Source: Cyclobacteriaceae bacterium
GTDB taxonomy: Bacteria > Bacteroidota > Bacteroidia > Cytophagales > Cyclobacteriaceae
Reading direction: 5' to 3'
DNA: 64,000 nucleotides
Assembly (NCBI GenBank): GCA_030584025.1
Contig: CP129487.1
Span: 1,054,001 to 1,118,000 of the forward strand
In this document: positions 17,077 through 26,938 of the stretch, piece by piece
Position numbering within the stretch: position 1 is the first letter of the stretch
Layout: the number at the start of each line of letters is the position of its first letter
The notes under the pieces: generated by a model
Seen by the model: the letters and a program-made list of their open reading frames with translations, nothing else
Told to the model about the DNA's origin: nothing
The model's database searches: none
Position numbers and translations under genes: made by a program

Positions 17077-20000
17077 ATGCAGCTTCTTTCGAAGTTTAAA
17101 ACCGAGTTATCCCTTTTAATTAGCGTAGTTGTGCTGACCTTAATCGGCACTTGGGTACTATCTCTTTCAGATAACCCCCTTGAGGCAAAGCACATAACAC
17201 CTCACATTGCAAACCGCCTCGAACAACACATTGCACAACTTGATGAACTGAATGTTACCTGGAAGGAGCAATGGAGTAACGGCCCTGTTGTGGAGCTTAC
17301 ACCGGTCGGCCTTACCGATTTTTGTATACTGGCTGATCAGGAATTTATTCAATGGACGGGCAATCATTTTTTGCCACCTGTTCGTTTTTCGCAAGATGAT
17401 TTTTCAATACGGCACCTACGCACGTCAGCGGGTGATTTTATAATTAAAAAATGGACATGGACGGAGCATGCTTCCCTGTTGGCGATCATTCCGTTGGATA
17501 TACAATATCCCATTCAGAATGAATACCTGCAACCCTGGTGGAATGAATCACTATTTGGAAATTACCGAGTAACGATTTTTGACCCGAATGCGGCCACCGG
17601 GGAACCGGTGATACTAAACGACAAGGTTCTTTTTCGTTGCACGTTTTTGGAGGGATCGGGCATTAATGCAGGTTTTCGATTTGCAGGCGTATCATTGATA
17701 GTATTGGCTATTGCTGTGTTTGTGTGGTTGTTAATTCGGGTTCAAACCACCTTACTAAAAGGATCAGGAAGAGGCTTGCTAGTTATTGCAGGTGGGTTGG
17801 TGCTGCTGCGCCTGTTTATGATCCTCGGCAAATTTCCTGGTGATTTTATTTTTTCGGAGGTGTTCGATCCCAAGTTTTTTGCGTCCTCTGAACTTAATCC
17901 TTCGTTAGGCGACCTGGTATTGAATTCTGTCACGGTAACAATCCTCTGTTTTTTACTCGCAGCATATACCCAACGGATGAAGCGGAAACTCCTGGAGCTG
18001 AATTCATCGGGCATGAATTTGCTGATGTTGGTGCTGGCACCTGTTGTTATTCTGTTCAGTGGTTTGTTTCCGTTTGTGGTGATTCAAACAATCTATAATA
18101 ATTCAGCCATCACGCTGAATATTTCTGAATCCATTTCCTTCGATTTGTTACGGATACTTTCTTTTCTGGCTGTCATTCTTTCATGGATCAGTGCATTTGT
18201 TTTTATTCAATTGTTTGCGCGCTTGTTTCTGCTGGAGGCCAAACGGGTAAGATTAATAATTGCGAGTGGCATTGGTGTTTTGATTTTTGTTTTAATCAAT
18301 GAAGCTACCGGGCAGGATTATTTACCCGTATTATTCCTCACCATCGCTTATGTGGGGATAATTATTTATTTCAAATTACACCAAAGCCTAAGGCCTTTCC
18401 GCTATCAAACGTTTACCTATTTTTTTGTTGCCCTTGGTTTCTTCTCAGCCTCCAGCCTGGTGGGTTTATATCATTTTAATATTGGTGAACGTGCACAGCA
18501 GCAATTCCGATTTGCGAATTCGTTCTTAATTGAGCGGGATGACTTTGGTGAATTTTTATTGGCTGAAGCGATGGAGAAAATAGCAGCCGATTTCTTCATT
18601 CAATCCCGATTATCTGGCCCTTTTACAAATCGTGAGGCTGTAAAACAGAAGGTCAGGCAAGTATTTATACCTGGATATTTCAATAAATACAATGTAGGTA
18701 TTTACTTGTATGGCACCAATGGTGAATCGTTGAATGAATCACGGCCCCAGAATTTCTCATCCTTGCTTTCGGAGTTTGACCGGGAGGCATTGCGCACAAC
18801 GTATGAAGGTATTTATTTTATAAACCGACCCGACAATGAATCTGCCCGAAAGTACCTGGCTGTTATACCGATTAAACGAAGCGAGTTCAGCGCAGGCTAT
18901 ATTGTACTTGAGCTATTGCTGAAGCGGGTTATTCCAAACAGTGTTTACCCGGAGCTGTTGGTTGACAACCGTTTTCAGGAGATGTTCCGGGCGCAGGAAT
19001 TCAGTTATGCCATTTGGAATAAGGATGAAATTCAGGTTCAATCGGGAGAATTTAATTACCGGGCAGGGTTTGCCTCCGTGCTTGATCAACAAGCCTTGTT
19101 CAAAGAAGGGATCGTCCAATCCGGATTTCTTCACACCGCCACACGCGATGCGACCGGACGAAGCATTGTGGTGTCATCACCTACACCCTCATTGATTTAT
19201 CGGGTAGCTGATTTTTCATTTTTAATCATCCTCGGGCTTTTTGTATTGCTGGTTTTACTGGTCATTATTGGTCTGGCGGATTACGTTCGACATGAAAAGC
19301 CATTGTTGGCTACACGTATACAACTTATCCTCAACCTCGCATTTTTTATTCCACTCATTACCGTAAGTGTGATAACGCTCGGGCTAACTGCACTATCGAA
19401 TCAGCAACAACTCAGTAATGAATATGAAGTGAAGTCCCGAAACTTCTCGTCAGAAGTCAGTAATCTTTTTATGGAATATGAGCAGGCTGGTGAATCAGTC
19501 AGCGAGCAGAATTTTATTCAGCTTTCAAAGCTGGCCAGTCTGGATGCCAACCTGTTTACAGCCGAAGGGCGACTTCGTTTTACTACACAAAACCTGGTAT
19601 TTGAGAATCAATTGCTTGCGCCTTTTATTAACCCCCTGGCGCTAAAACGCATTCGGCAGGGTGAGCGTGTATTTACGATGGATGAGCAGGTGGGATCACT
19701 CCGGTACTTTGTGGCCTATTCGGCATTGAATTCTCCGCTTGATGGTTCCCTGATTGGGGTAATTGGCATTCCATTTTATCAATCGGCATACCTGTTGGAG
19801 CGGATGCAGATTACCGTATTGGCTAATATCCTCTCCATTTTCACGGCCATTTTTGTGGTGTTGATTATTATTTCTTACTGGGTATCGCGGTGGCTGACTT
19901 TTCCGCTACGTATGATTACCCAAAAACTCGGTCGGATTTCTTTGACGCAATCTAACCAGCCCATGGAGTGGTCATCTGATGATGAAATTGGAATCATGGT

Positions 20001-20724
20001 TCGGGAGTATAACCAAATGTTGGCCAGCCTGAGCGACAGTAAGCAGGAATTGGAAAGAAATCAACGTGAGCGCGCGTGGCGCGAGATTGCGCAACAGGTA
20101 GCACACGAAATTAAAAATCCACTGACGCCCATGAAACTCATGCTGCAACAGGCAGAGCGGATACAGGAGTCAGACCCCAAAATGGCAGAGAAAATTAAAC
20201 GAACCATCGCCTCGTTATTATCGCAGGTGGATACGTTGGATGGAATCGCTTCTTCATTCAGTACGTTTGCTAAAATGCCTGAGCCGGTTATGCGTAAGGT
20301 TGAGTTGATCGAGTTGGTTCGGAGCGTCATTCAATTACATACGGCCACCATTTCGGTTTCGTTTAAATCAGAAGTTCAGTCTGCCTGGATTCAAGCCGAT
20401 CAACAATTGTTGCAACGGATTATATCCAATATTCTGCTGAACAGTTTACAAGCAAAGCGCGAGCATGTTGACCTGCAGGTGGTTGTTGCTGTTACCCGAA
20501 AGGACAATCGCATTGTATTGTCAGTAACGGATAACGGAACCGGAATCGATGCGCAGCTTCAGGATAAAATATTTTTGCCGCACTTCAGTACAAAAAAATC
20601 TGGTTCGGGATTGGGACTGGCCATTGCCAAGCAGGGCATAGAGCAGATGGGCGGCAGTATTTATTTTGAATCAAGCCAGGGAAGAGGCACCGTGTTTTAT
20701 ATTGAATTACCCATTAATGAATAA
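17077..20724 (+). CDS. Very large multi-spanning sensor histidine kinase (NtrY-like)
   Basis: Orphan sensor kinase of 1215 residues. It has a first helix near 10-30, a periplasmic part to about 195, then seven or eight helices to about 465, a second periplasmic sensor part, two helices near 708-770, a third sensor part, and a last helix near 925-950 leading to HAMP. The HisKA box has phospho-acceptor His1010 in VAHEIKNPLTPMKL; the HATPase domain has the N box NILLNSLQAK, G1 DNGTGID and G2 GSGLGLAIAKQG. The NPLTPMK form is typical of NtrY-type kinases. No response regulator lies nearby. The many helices with three extracytoplasmic sections suggest sensing of an envelope or membrane signal. Confidence 0.85.
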   Translation: MQLLSKFKTELSLLISVVVLTLIGTWVLSLSDNPLEAKHITPHIANRLEQHIAQLDELNVTWKEQWSNGPVVELTPVGLTDFCILADQEFIQWTGNHFLPPVRFSQDDFSIRHLRTSAGDFIIKKWTWTEHASLLAIIPLDIQYPIQNEYLQPWWNESLFGNYRVTIFDPNAATGEPVILNDKVLFRCTFLEGSGINAGFRFAGVSLIVLAIAVFVWLLIRVQTTLLKGSGRGLLVIAGGLVLLRLFMILGKFPGDFIFSEVFDPKFFASSELNPSLGDLVLNSVTVTILCFLLAAYTQRMKRKLLELNSSGMNLLMLVLAPVVILFSGLFPFVVIQTIYNNSAITLNISESISFDLLRILSFLAVILSWISAFVFIQLFARLFLLEAKRVRLIIASGIGVLIFVLINEATGQDYLPVLFLTIAYVGIIIYFKLHQSLRPFRYQTFTYFFVALGFFSASSLVGLYHFNIGERAQQQFRFANSFLIERDDFGEFLLAEAMEKIAADFFIQSRLSGPFTNREAVKQKVRQVFIPGYFNKYNVGIYLYGTNGESLNESRPQNFSSLLSEFDREALRTTYEGIYFINRPDNESARKYLAVIPIKRSEFSAGYIVLELLLKRVIPNSVYPELLVDNRFQEMFRAQEFSYAIWNKDEIQVQSGEFNYRAGFASVLDQQALFKEGIVQSGFLHTATRDATGRSIVVSSPTPSLIYRVADFSFLIILGLFVLLVLLVIIGLADYVRHEKPLLATRIQLILNLAFFIPLITVSVITLGLTALSNQQQLSNEYEVKSRNFSSEVSNLFMEYEQAGESVSEQNFIQLSKLASLDANLFTAEGRLRFTTQNLVFENQLLAPFINPLALKRIRQGERVFTMDEQVGSLRYFVAYSALNSPLDGSLIGVIGIPFYQSAYLLERMQITVLANILSIFTAIFVVLIIISYWVSRWLTFPLRMITQKLGRISLTQSNQPMEWSSDDEIGIMVREYNQMLASLSDSKQELERNQRERAWREIAQQVAHEIKNPLTPMKLMLQQAERIQESDPKMAEKIKRTIASLLSQVDTLDGIASSFSTFAKMPEPVMRKVELIELVRSVIQLHTATISVSFKSEVQSAWIQADQQLLQRIISNILLNSLQAKREHVDLQVVVAVTRKDNRIVLSVTDNGTGIDAQLQDKIFLPHFSTKKSGSGLGLAIAKQGIEQMGGSIYFESSQGRGTVFYIELPINE

Positions 20725-20727
20725 GCT

Positions 20728-21264
20728 ATGAAGTTGAAGTTATTGATCTCAACATGCCTGATGATGATATCCGTTTGTGCATCCGCACAGGAACGAGTGT
20801 TCCCGGTAATCCCCAGCTACGGTGGAATTTTTGAGATACCCGATGCCGTTGAGAAGCCAGACCCAACCCTTGAGTATAAAATTGTAATTGACCTGGCAGG
20901 TGGCAGCGCTGATCCTTCAGAATTAAACCTGGGCCTGAACAATATTGCCCGGATGATCAACCTGCATGCCTCTGCCGGTGTTCCGAAAGAAAAGATTCAT
21001 GTTGTAGTGGCCGTGCACAATGAGGCTGCCTATACCATTTTAAACAACTCGGCCTATAAAGAAAAGTATAAAACCAAGAATCCAAACCTTGGGTTATATC
21101 AGGAATTGCAGCGTGCTGGTGTTAAACTTTTTGTTTGCGGACAGTCATTGATTGCGCGGAACATAGATCGGAAGGACATCACTCCGGAAATACAAATTGC
21201 GACTTCCATGCTTACGGTATTAACTACACACCAATTGAAGGGCTATGCCTGGTTTAAATTTTAG
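20728..21264 (+). CDS. Exported DsrE-family protein
   Basis: Protein of 178 residues with a signal peptide (cleavage after CASAQ) and a DsrE/DsrF-like fold. The conserved Cys lies in KLFVCGQSL, the usual position of the sulfur-relay cysteine; cytoplasmic DsrE proteins carry sulfur, whereas the role of exported ones is not established. It begins 3 bases after the kinase stop, so they are probably co-transcribed. Its last four bases overlap the stop of the convergent ABC gene. Confidence 0.78.
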   Translation: MKLKLLISTCLMMISVCASAQERVFPVIPSYGGIFEIPDAVEKPDPTLEYKIVIDLAGGSADPSELNLGLNNIARMINLHASAGVPKEKIHVVVAVHNEAAYTILNNSAYKEKYKTKNPNLGLYQELQRAGVKLFVCGQSLIARNIDRKDITPEIQIATSMLTVLTTHQLKGYAWFKF

Positions 21265-22022
21265 GGGTTGGCATTTTGATCACGCATGGCGATCATGACT
21301 TTGTTGGCAAACACGAAATCATCCAGCTCTTTTACTCCTGAGTGCGTAATATCATCCTTACCGCCTTCCCAAAGCTTATCTCCCTGATACAAGAACGTGA
21401 TGTTTTCTCCAATGCCCATCACGGAGTTCATGTCGTGTGTCACAACAATGGTGGTTGTTTCGTAATCGGAGGTGATGGAGTGAATCAGTTCATCGATCAG
21501 AATGGAGGTTTGAGGATCTAATCCGGAGTTTGGTTCATCACAAAACAAATATTTAGGACTGTTTACAATAGCCCGTGCAATTCCCACCCGCTTTCGCATG
21601 CCACCGCTAAGTTCGGAAGGCATTTTTTTATTTGCATTTTTTAGCCCCACACGGTTTAGCACCAGGTTAACCCTATCTGTTTTTTCATCTTTTGGCATAA
21701 CGGCCAACATGTCTAACGGAAACCGAACGTTTTCTTCTACCGTTTTGGAATCAAATAGTGCCCCTCCCTGAAACAGCATACCGATTTCACGCCTGATGTC
21801 AATCTTCTGACTACGGCTTGCTTCTGTAAAATTTCGATTATCAAAAAATACGTAACCTTCATCGGGTTTAACCAATTCAACAATGCACTTCAGTAAAACA
21901 CTTTTACCTGTTCCGGAAGCTCCAATGATCAAATTGGGTTTACCTTTTTCGAATACGCCACTGATGTCTTTGAGTATTCGTTTATCGCCAAATGATTTTG
22001 ATATATGCTGAATCTCGATCAT
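21261..22022 (-). CDS. Mla-type ABC transporter ATP-binding protein
   Basis: ATPase of 253 residues with Walker A GASGTGKS, signature LSGGMRKR, Walker B YLFCDEPNSGLD and switch His in VTHDMNS. The neighbouring MlaE permease and the GMRKR form of the signature place it in the MlaF group, which moves phospholipid or other lipids across the periplasm together with an MCE substrate-binding protein. No MCE protein is encoded in this window. It overlaps the permease gene by 4 bases. Confidence 0.88.
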   Translation of the reverse strand: MIEIQHISKSFGDKRILKDISGVFEKGKPNLIIGASGTGKSVLLKCIVELVKPDEGYVFFDNRNFTEASRSQKIDIRREIGMLFQGGALFDSKTVEENVRFPLDMLAVMPKDEKTDRVNLVLNRVGLKNANKKMPSELSGGMRKRVGIARAIVNSPKYLFCDEPNSGLDPQTSILIDELIHSITSDYETTTIVVTHDMNSVMGIGENITFLYQGDKLWEGGKDDITHSGVKELDDFVFANKVMIAMRDQNANP

Positions 22023-22765
22023 GCCGGAGAAAGTAAGAGTTGTGCTAGAACATAATCAGCTAACAGAATGGCGATAACGCTGGTGGTTACTGCTTTTGTA
22101 CTTGAAATGCCGACTTCAAGTGCACCGCCCGTTGTGTAGTAACCTTTGTATGAGGAAATGGACGCCACCAAAAACCCGAAGGTGATGGCTTTGATGAGTG
22201 CAAATGTGACAGTGAATTCGTTGAATAAATAACGAATACCATAAATGTATTCCGTAGGTGCAAGAATACCGGTTATTACCCCAACCAGGTAACCTCCAGT
22301 TAGTGCGCAAACTCCTGAAACAATTACCAGCATAGGGTACATCAGCAGGGAAGCAATAATTTTTGGAAGTACCAAATAGTTTATTGAGTTGATACCCATT
22401 ACTTCCAGCGCATCTATTTGCTCGGTAATGCGCATGGTACCTAGGTTACCCGACATGCTGGATCCAACTTTTCCGGCATATACAATAGCCATTACGGTAG
22501 GGGCTAATTCAAGCACCGTCATTTCACGTACTACTTGTGATATTACGTATTTCGGAATGTATGGAGCCACCAGGTTAAAGGCCGTTTGCACAGTTGACAC
22601 CGCACCAATAAAGGTGGATACAAGAACGAAGAGCAGAATAGAGTCGACACCAATCAACAGGCATTCATCAACAACCAGCTTATAGTGCGTTTTGAACGAT
22701 TCCCGGTTAACAAACAGATTCCCGAGAAACATGAAATATTTCCCGATTTCCTTTAGAAAGCCCAT
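22019..22765 (-). CDS. MlaE-family ABC permease
   Basis: Membrane protein of 248 residues with about five or six helices. The family motif is visible as AYAGKVGSSMSGNLGTMR-like sequence (AGKVGSSMSGNLGTM) followed by EQIDALEVMGIN. It pairs with the ATPase downstream as a lipid-transport ABC module of the outer-membrane asymmetry type. The start at 22765 is divergent from the SDR gene, with an 82-base gap between the two start codons. Confidence 0.9.
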   Translation of the reverse strand: MGFLKEIGKYFMFLGNLFVNRESFKTHYKLVVDECLLIGVDSILLFVLVSTFIGAVSTVQTAFNLVAPYIPKYVISQVVREMTVLELAPTVMAIVYAGKVGSSMSGNLGTMRITEQIDALEVMGINSINYLVLPKIIASLLMYPMLVIVSGVCALTGGYLVGVITGILAPTEYIYGIRYLFNEFTVTFALIKAITFGFLVASISSYKGYYTTGGALEVGISSTKAVTTSVIAILLADYVLAQLLLSPA

Positions 22766-22847
22766 GCAGTATCAGGTGAGTAAATCAGCATTCTTACAGT
22801 CTTATCACTATCTTGCCAAAGATACCAAATATAATACTCCTATTGAT

Positions 22848-23546
22848 ATGCGTAAACTATTGGTGATTACAGGCGGTACAAAAGGTATTGGAAGGGCCGT
22901 GATTGAAAAATTCATGGATCAGGGCTTTGATGTAGCCACCTGTGCGCGCAAACTGAGTGACCTTGAGCAACTAAAGGATGCGCAATCTTCAAAGGGAGAG
23001 GTTCATATCTTACAAGCCGATGTATCGCAGCGCAAACAGGTAACCGCTTTCTGTGATTTTGTAAACACATTGAACAGACCGGTTGATGTATTGGTAAATA
23101 ATGCAGGCTATTTTATCCCGGGAGAAATCTCCACGGAAGCCGAAGGGGCCCTGGAGGCCATGATAGAGGCAAATCTGTATAGCGCGTATCACGTTACACG
23201 TGGATTACTGCCTGCTATGAAAGAAAACCGCATGGGGCACATTTTCAATATTTGCTCCATTGCCAGCATAAAGGCCTATCCAAATGGGGGGTCGTATGCC
23301 ATTACCAAATTTGCCATGCTGGGTATGACCAAATGCCTGCGCGAAGAATTGAAGCCGCATGGAATACGGGTTACGGCCGTGATGCCCGGGGCTACATTAA
23401 CGGCCAGCTGGGAAGGGGTTGATCTGCCTGATGATCGTTTTATGAAGGTGGAGGATGTGGCGGATATGATCTATGCCTCGCATGCCCTTTCCAGCCGAAG
23501 TGTGGTGGAGGAGCTGATTATCCGCCCCCAATTGGGCGATATTTGA
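22848..23546 (+). CDS. Short-chain dehydrogenase/reductase
   Basis: NAD(P)-dependent SDR of 232 residues with a complete fold: cofactor motif TGGTKGIG (8-15), NNAG, and the catalytic Ser of NICSIAS with YAITK. The substrate cannot be read from the sequence; it is closest in style to 3-oxoacyl-reductase-like SDRs. I start it at the ATG at 22848, which puts the Rossmann beta strand at residue 4; earlier in-frame ATGs (22692, 22764) would add a stretch that overlaps the divergent permease gene or has no SDR character. Confidence 0.85.
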   Translation: MRKLLVITGGTKGIGRAVIEKFMDQGFDVATCARKLSDLEQLKDAQSSKGEVHILQADVSQRKQVTAFCDFVNTLNRPVDVLVNNAGYFIPGEISTEAEGALEAMIEANLYSAYHVTRGLLPAMKENRMGHIFNICSIASIKAYPNGGSYAITKFAMLGMTKCLREELKPHGIRVTAVMPGATLTASWEGVDLPDDRFMKVEDVADMIYASHALSSRSVVEELIIRPQLGDI

Positions 23547-23584
23547 TTTTCCGGTATTCGAAACAAAATCCCCCGGTTTAGGGT

Positions 23585-23592
23585 TAAATTTG
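23585..23592 (+). promoter_or_regulatory. Possible -7 element upstream of ispG
   Basis: TAAATTTG matches the TAnnTTTG consensus exactly and ends 16 bases before the ispG GTG, which would give a leader of about ten bases. No TTG lies at the matching -33 distance, so support is partial. Confidence 0.35.
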
Positions 23593-23608
23593 CATTAAAA
23601 TTCATTCC

Positions 23609-25597
23609 GTGAGCCCTGAAATAGCCACCATTAAGCAATATTGCAACAGCCTGGTAAAGTATAGCCGCAGAAAGTCTATTGAAGTTACGATAGGCGATGT
23701 GCCCATGGGTGCAAATCACCCGATTCGCATTCAATCCATGACCACTATAGACACCATGGATACAAAAGGTTCTGTGGAGCAAACCATCCGTATGGTTGAG
23801 GCAGGATGCGAATACGTTCGGATAACGGCACCAAGCATAAAAGAGGCGCAAAACCTGGATGAGATAAAAAAGGAATTGCGTAAGCGCGGATACACCGTGC
23901 CGCTTATTGCCGATATTCATTTTACACCCAACGCAGCAGAGCTAGCCGCCAGAATTGTTGAGAAAGTGCGCGTTAATCCGGGTAACTATGCCGATAAAAA
24001 ACGGTTCGAGACAATTGAGTATACCGACTCTGCTTATCAGGAAGAGTTGGATCGCATCCGAAAGAAATTTACGCCACTTGTAAAGATTTGTAAAGAGTAC
24101 GGTACCGCTATGCGAATCGGTACCAATCACGGTTCACTGTCTGACAGAATTATGAGCCGTTATGGCGATACACCACTCGGTATGGTGGAGTCAGCGCTTG
24201 AGTTTTTGCGCATTTGCGAAGATTTGCAATACTACAACATTGTGCTTTCCATGAAGGCCAGCAATCCACAAGTGATGGTGCAGGCCTATCGCTTATTGGT
24301 GCAAAAGCTGGATGAAGAAGGACTGAAACCTTATCCATTACATTTGGGTGTAACCGAAGCGGGCGATGGTGAAGATGGTCGAATTAAATCTGCTGTGGGC
24401 ATTGGCACGTTGCTGGAAGATGGCTTGGGTGATACGGTGCGTGTTTCGTTAACCGAAGAGCCAGAAGTGGAAGCGCCTGTGGCAAAGATTATGGTGGACA
24501 GGTATGCGCACCGTTCAAATCACGAACCCATACCCGAGGTTGCTGAATCTCCCATTAATCCGTTTGTGTATAACAGAAGAGCAACACGCGAGGTAAGTAA
24601 TTTTGGCGGAGGTCATCATGTGCCTCGGGTAATTGCTGATTTAAGTGAGATACACATCAACGATTATAAGGATTTAAAGTGCATCGGGCATTTCTATCTT
24701 CCGGAGCCTGACAAATGGCGCATGAATGACCAAGGTGCAGATTATGTCTATACCGGAAATCGTCCTATTGATTTCATGTTGCCCAATGGACTGAAAGAGA
24801 TTCGTGACTACGCAGCATGGATAAAATCAGAAGACAAGATTAATAAACTGCCCCTGTTCAAACCAGATGAGTTGTTGACAGCAGAAACGCTACATGCTGA
24901 AATAAATTTTGTTCGATTCTCCATTCAGCACATGAATGAATCACTTATTGCATTGTTGAAAAATACTCCAAAGCTTGTTGCAGTCGTGTACAGTGAAAAC
25001 CAACACGCGATGGCCGAGCTTCGAAGAATATTTTTTGAACTTGTGCAGCAGGACATTGATGTGCCTGTAGTTATTCAGCGAACGTATCCTGCAGTTTCGG
25101 AAGATAATTTCCGTATATATGCTGCCACCGATGCCGGAGGCTTGTTCATCGATGGCTTTGGTGATGGTATCATGACAAGTGTTACAGGGATTTCAGGTAA
25201 AGATGAACAATTGCGTTGGGCTGATATCGCCAACAAAACCTCATTTGGAATTTTACAGGCAACACGCAACCGCATGTCGAAGACGGAATACATTTCTTGT
25301 CCATCATGTGGTCGAACACTATTTGATTTACAAGAGACTACCGCCATGATTCGCAAGCGTACCGATCACCTGAAAGGCGTGAAGATCGGGATCATGGGCT
25401 GCATTGTGAATGGCCCAGGCGAAATGGCTGATGCAGATTACGGTTATGTTGGCTCTGGACCAGGACGCATAACGTTGTATCGTGGTAAAGAAGTGGTGAA
25501 GCGAAATGTACCTTCTGTACATGCAGTAGATGAACTGATTGGATTAATTAAAGAAGACGGAAACTGGTTTCAACCCGAAACTGTTGAACATGACTGA
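23609..25597 (+). CDS. ispG: 4-hydroxy-3-methylbut-2-enyl diphosphate synthase, long form (IspG/GcpE)
   Basis: Iron-sulfur enzyme of the MEP isoprenoid pathway, converting methylerythritol cyclodiphosphate to HMBPP. At 662 residues it is the long form with a middle insert between the TIM-barrel and the cluster domain, as in Bacteroidota, Chlamydiae and plants (E. coli form about 370). The barrel start is seen as GDVPMGANHPIRIQSMTT. Cluster ligands are C-x2-C in CPSCGRTLFD and the Cys of CIVNGPGEM, with a Glu soon after. The start is a GTG at 23609; no ATG lies between it and conserved sequence. Confidence 0.93.
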   Translation: MSPEIATIKQYCNSLVKYSRRKSIEVTIGDVPMGANHPIRIQSMTTIDTMDTKGSVEQTIRMVEAGCEYVRITAPSIKEAQNLDEIKKELRKRGYTVPLIADIHFTPNAAELAARIVEKVRVNPGNYADKKRFETIEYTDSAYQEELDRIRKKFTPLVKICKEYGTAMRIGTNHGSLSDRIMSRYGDTPLGMVESALEFLRICEDLQYYNIVLSMKASNPQVMVQAYRLLVQKLDEEGLKPYPLHLGVTEAGDGEDGRIKSAVGIGTLLEDGLGDTVRVSLTEEPEVEAPVAKIMVDRYAHRSNHEPIPEVAESPINPFVYNRRATREVSNFGGGHHVPRVIADLSEIHINDYKDLKCIGHFYLPEPDKWRMNDQGADYVYTGNRPIDFMLPNGLKEIRDYAAWIKSEDKINKLPLFKPDELLTAETLHAEINFVRFSIQHMNESLIALLKNTPKLVAVVYSENQHAMAELRRIFFELVQQDIDVPVVIQRTYPAVSEDNFRIYAATDAGGLFIDGFGDGIMTSVTGISGKDEQLRWADIANKTSFGILQATRNRMSKTEYISCPSCGRTLFDLQETTAMIRKRTDHLKGVKIGIMGCIVNGPGEMADADYGYVGSGPGRITLYRGKEVVKRNVPSVHAVDELIGLIKEDGNWFQPETVEHD

Positions 25598-25826
25598 GAT
25601 GGATAAGACAAACGAGACCACCCCAAATACACCTCCTAAAACCGGTAATCGCTTGAAGGAGTTTTTTCAAATGAATGAAGTCTTGGGTTACTTCTTCCGC
25701 AAGAAGGATCCCTCACGCCCCAGCAGTTTCAACATACGGGCCATGCATACCATCAATAAAATCTCCATTCTTATGTTTTTGGTATGTCTGTTGATCATCC
25801 TTAAGCGTTATTTCTTTGGTTATTGA
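25590..25826 (+). CDS. Small single-helix membrane protein (DUF6728-like)
   Basis: Protein of 78 residues with a polar N-terminus, the segment YFFRKKDPSRPSSFNI, and one C-terminal membrane helix (about 55-73) ending in RYFFGY. The FFRKKDP-RP-FN segment resembles a small uncharacterised Bacteroidota family, DUF6728 as I recall it. The ATG overlaps the end of ispG by 8 bases, pointing to coupled translation. An in-frame ATG at 25599 is a possible alternative start. No function is known. Confidence 0.65.
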   Translation: MTEMDKTNETTPNTPPKTGNRLKEFFQMNEVLGYFFRKKDPSRPSSFNIRAMHTINKISILMFLVCLLIILKRYFFGY

Positions 25827-25832
25827 GTTACC

Positions 25833-25862
25833 AGCCGGAACCCACATAGCAGGGTTTTGGCT
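25833..25862 (+). terminator. Hairpin after the ispG unit
   Basis: AGCCGGAACCC at 25833-25843 pairs with GGGTTTTGGCT at 25852-25862 (11 pairs, two of them G-T) around an 8-base loop. No clear T run follows, so it is only a possible terminator. Confidence 0.35.
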
Positions 25863-25928
25863 CGAATAATTTGATAATCAGCAGGTTACATTTCAACCCG
25901 AATTGGGATTACTTCTGCTTAAAATCGT

Positions 25929-25936
25929 TATTTTTG
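25929..25936 (+). promoter_or_regulatory. Possible -7 element of the lipoprotein gene
   Basis: TATTTTTG matches TAnnTTTG and ends 16 bases before the ATG at 25953. The nearest upstream TTG is 23 bases away, longer than the usual 19-20, so this is tentative. Confidence 0.35.
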
Positions 25937-25952
25937 TCAGATTACCTATAAA

Positions 25953-26900
25953 ATGGTCAGGGCTTTTCTTGTCGTAGTTGGAGTTACCCTGCTTTTGAGT
26001 GCCTGCACACAAAAGGTAATTTGCCCTGCCTATCAAAGTGCGTATATATACGATAAGGAATCCTTACGGCAGAAATACAGCTATTTCAACCCTGATTCAA
26101 CGCCAAAGGTTTTAACGGCCAGTAAGAACAAATTCCTTATTGCGGAACCGACCTCCTACAAGAAAAAGAACCGCAGCCTTCAAACCGTGGTGATGAAACC
26201 GGTTAACCCGGTTGTTCCGGATTCAATCCTGATGGGGGATGAAGCACTTGCATCTGAATTGGATGCGGCTGCACGATCCATTATCGACAGTACGTATGTG
26301 GTGGATACTCAACCTGCTGATACTGTTGAAGCACAACCAACGGAATATGTAATCAGCGTAGATCGAGAAGTGCGTGTATTGAAATATGCGTATCGCGATA
26401 GCATTGCGTATGACTCCACAACGGGAAGATATGATCGGGTATATGTTCCGGGTGTTCCGGCAAAGCCACAGTATCATGTTCAGGAAATTGGATTTAATGT
26501 AGAGCAGGATAACTACATGTGGTACTTACGCGATGTATTGGTATTGCCGGATGTACAACTGGCCAAGAAGATTGGTGAAGAGAAAGCGCGTGCGGCTAAG
26601 AAGAAAGAGAAGAAAGGGTTGAAAGGATTTTTCAAAAATATTTTCAAGAAGAAGCCTAAGCCAGTTGAAGCAGATTCTACCCGCCAGCAATCAGCCGATA
26701 TGGATGAATTTAATTTTGATGAATTCGATGATGCGCCTCGGGATACGACCGTAGCCGAAGAGGCGCCTGCCAAAAAGAAGAAAGGTTTAGGGTTGAACTT
26801 ATTCAAGAAAAAAGATAAAGCTGCAAAAAAGAAAAAGACAACCCCTCAACCCGAAGAAGAGCCTGCCAAAAAAGATGAAGAGGAGGATGATGGTTTTTAA
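25953..26900 (+). CDS. Lipoprotein with lysine-rich C-terminal tail
   Basis: Protein of 315 residues with a signal sequence and lipobox LLSAC (Cys at about 18). The N-terminal half is a folded-looking domain with YQSAYIYDKESLRQKYSYF; the C-terminal third is low complexity, alternating Lys-rich and acidic blocks (KKKEKKGLKGFFKNIFKKK, then EFNFDEFDDAP, then KKKKGLGLNLFKKKDK). The basic blocks may bind nucleic acid, peptidoglycan or polysaccharide. I do not recognise a named family, though similar proteins occur in Cytophagales. It stands alone between ispG and a convergent SRAP gene. Confidence 0.75.
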   Translation: MVRAFLVVVGVTLLLSACTQKVICPAYQSAYIYDKESLRQKYSYFNPDSTPKVLTASKNKFLIAEPTSYKKKNRSLQTVVMKPVNPVVPDSILMGDEALASELDAAARSIIDSTYVVDTQPADTVEAQPTEYVISVDREVRVLKYAYRDSIAYDSTTGRYDRVYVPGVPAKPQYHVQEIGFNVEQDNYMWYLRDVLVLPDVQLAKKIGEEKARAAKKKEKKGLKGFFKNIFKKKPKPVEADSTRQQSADMDEFNFDEFDDAPRDTTVAEEAPAKKKKGLGLNLFKKKDKAAKKKKTTPQPEEEPAKKDEEEDDGF

Positions 26901-26938
26901 TCAATTGATGAGCATCAATTGACAGTTGACAAAACAAA

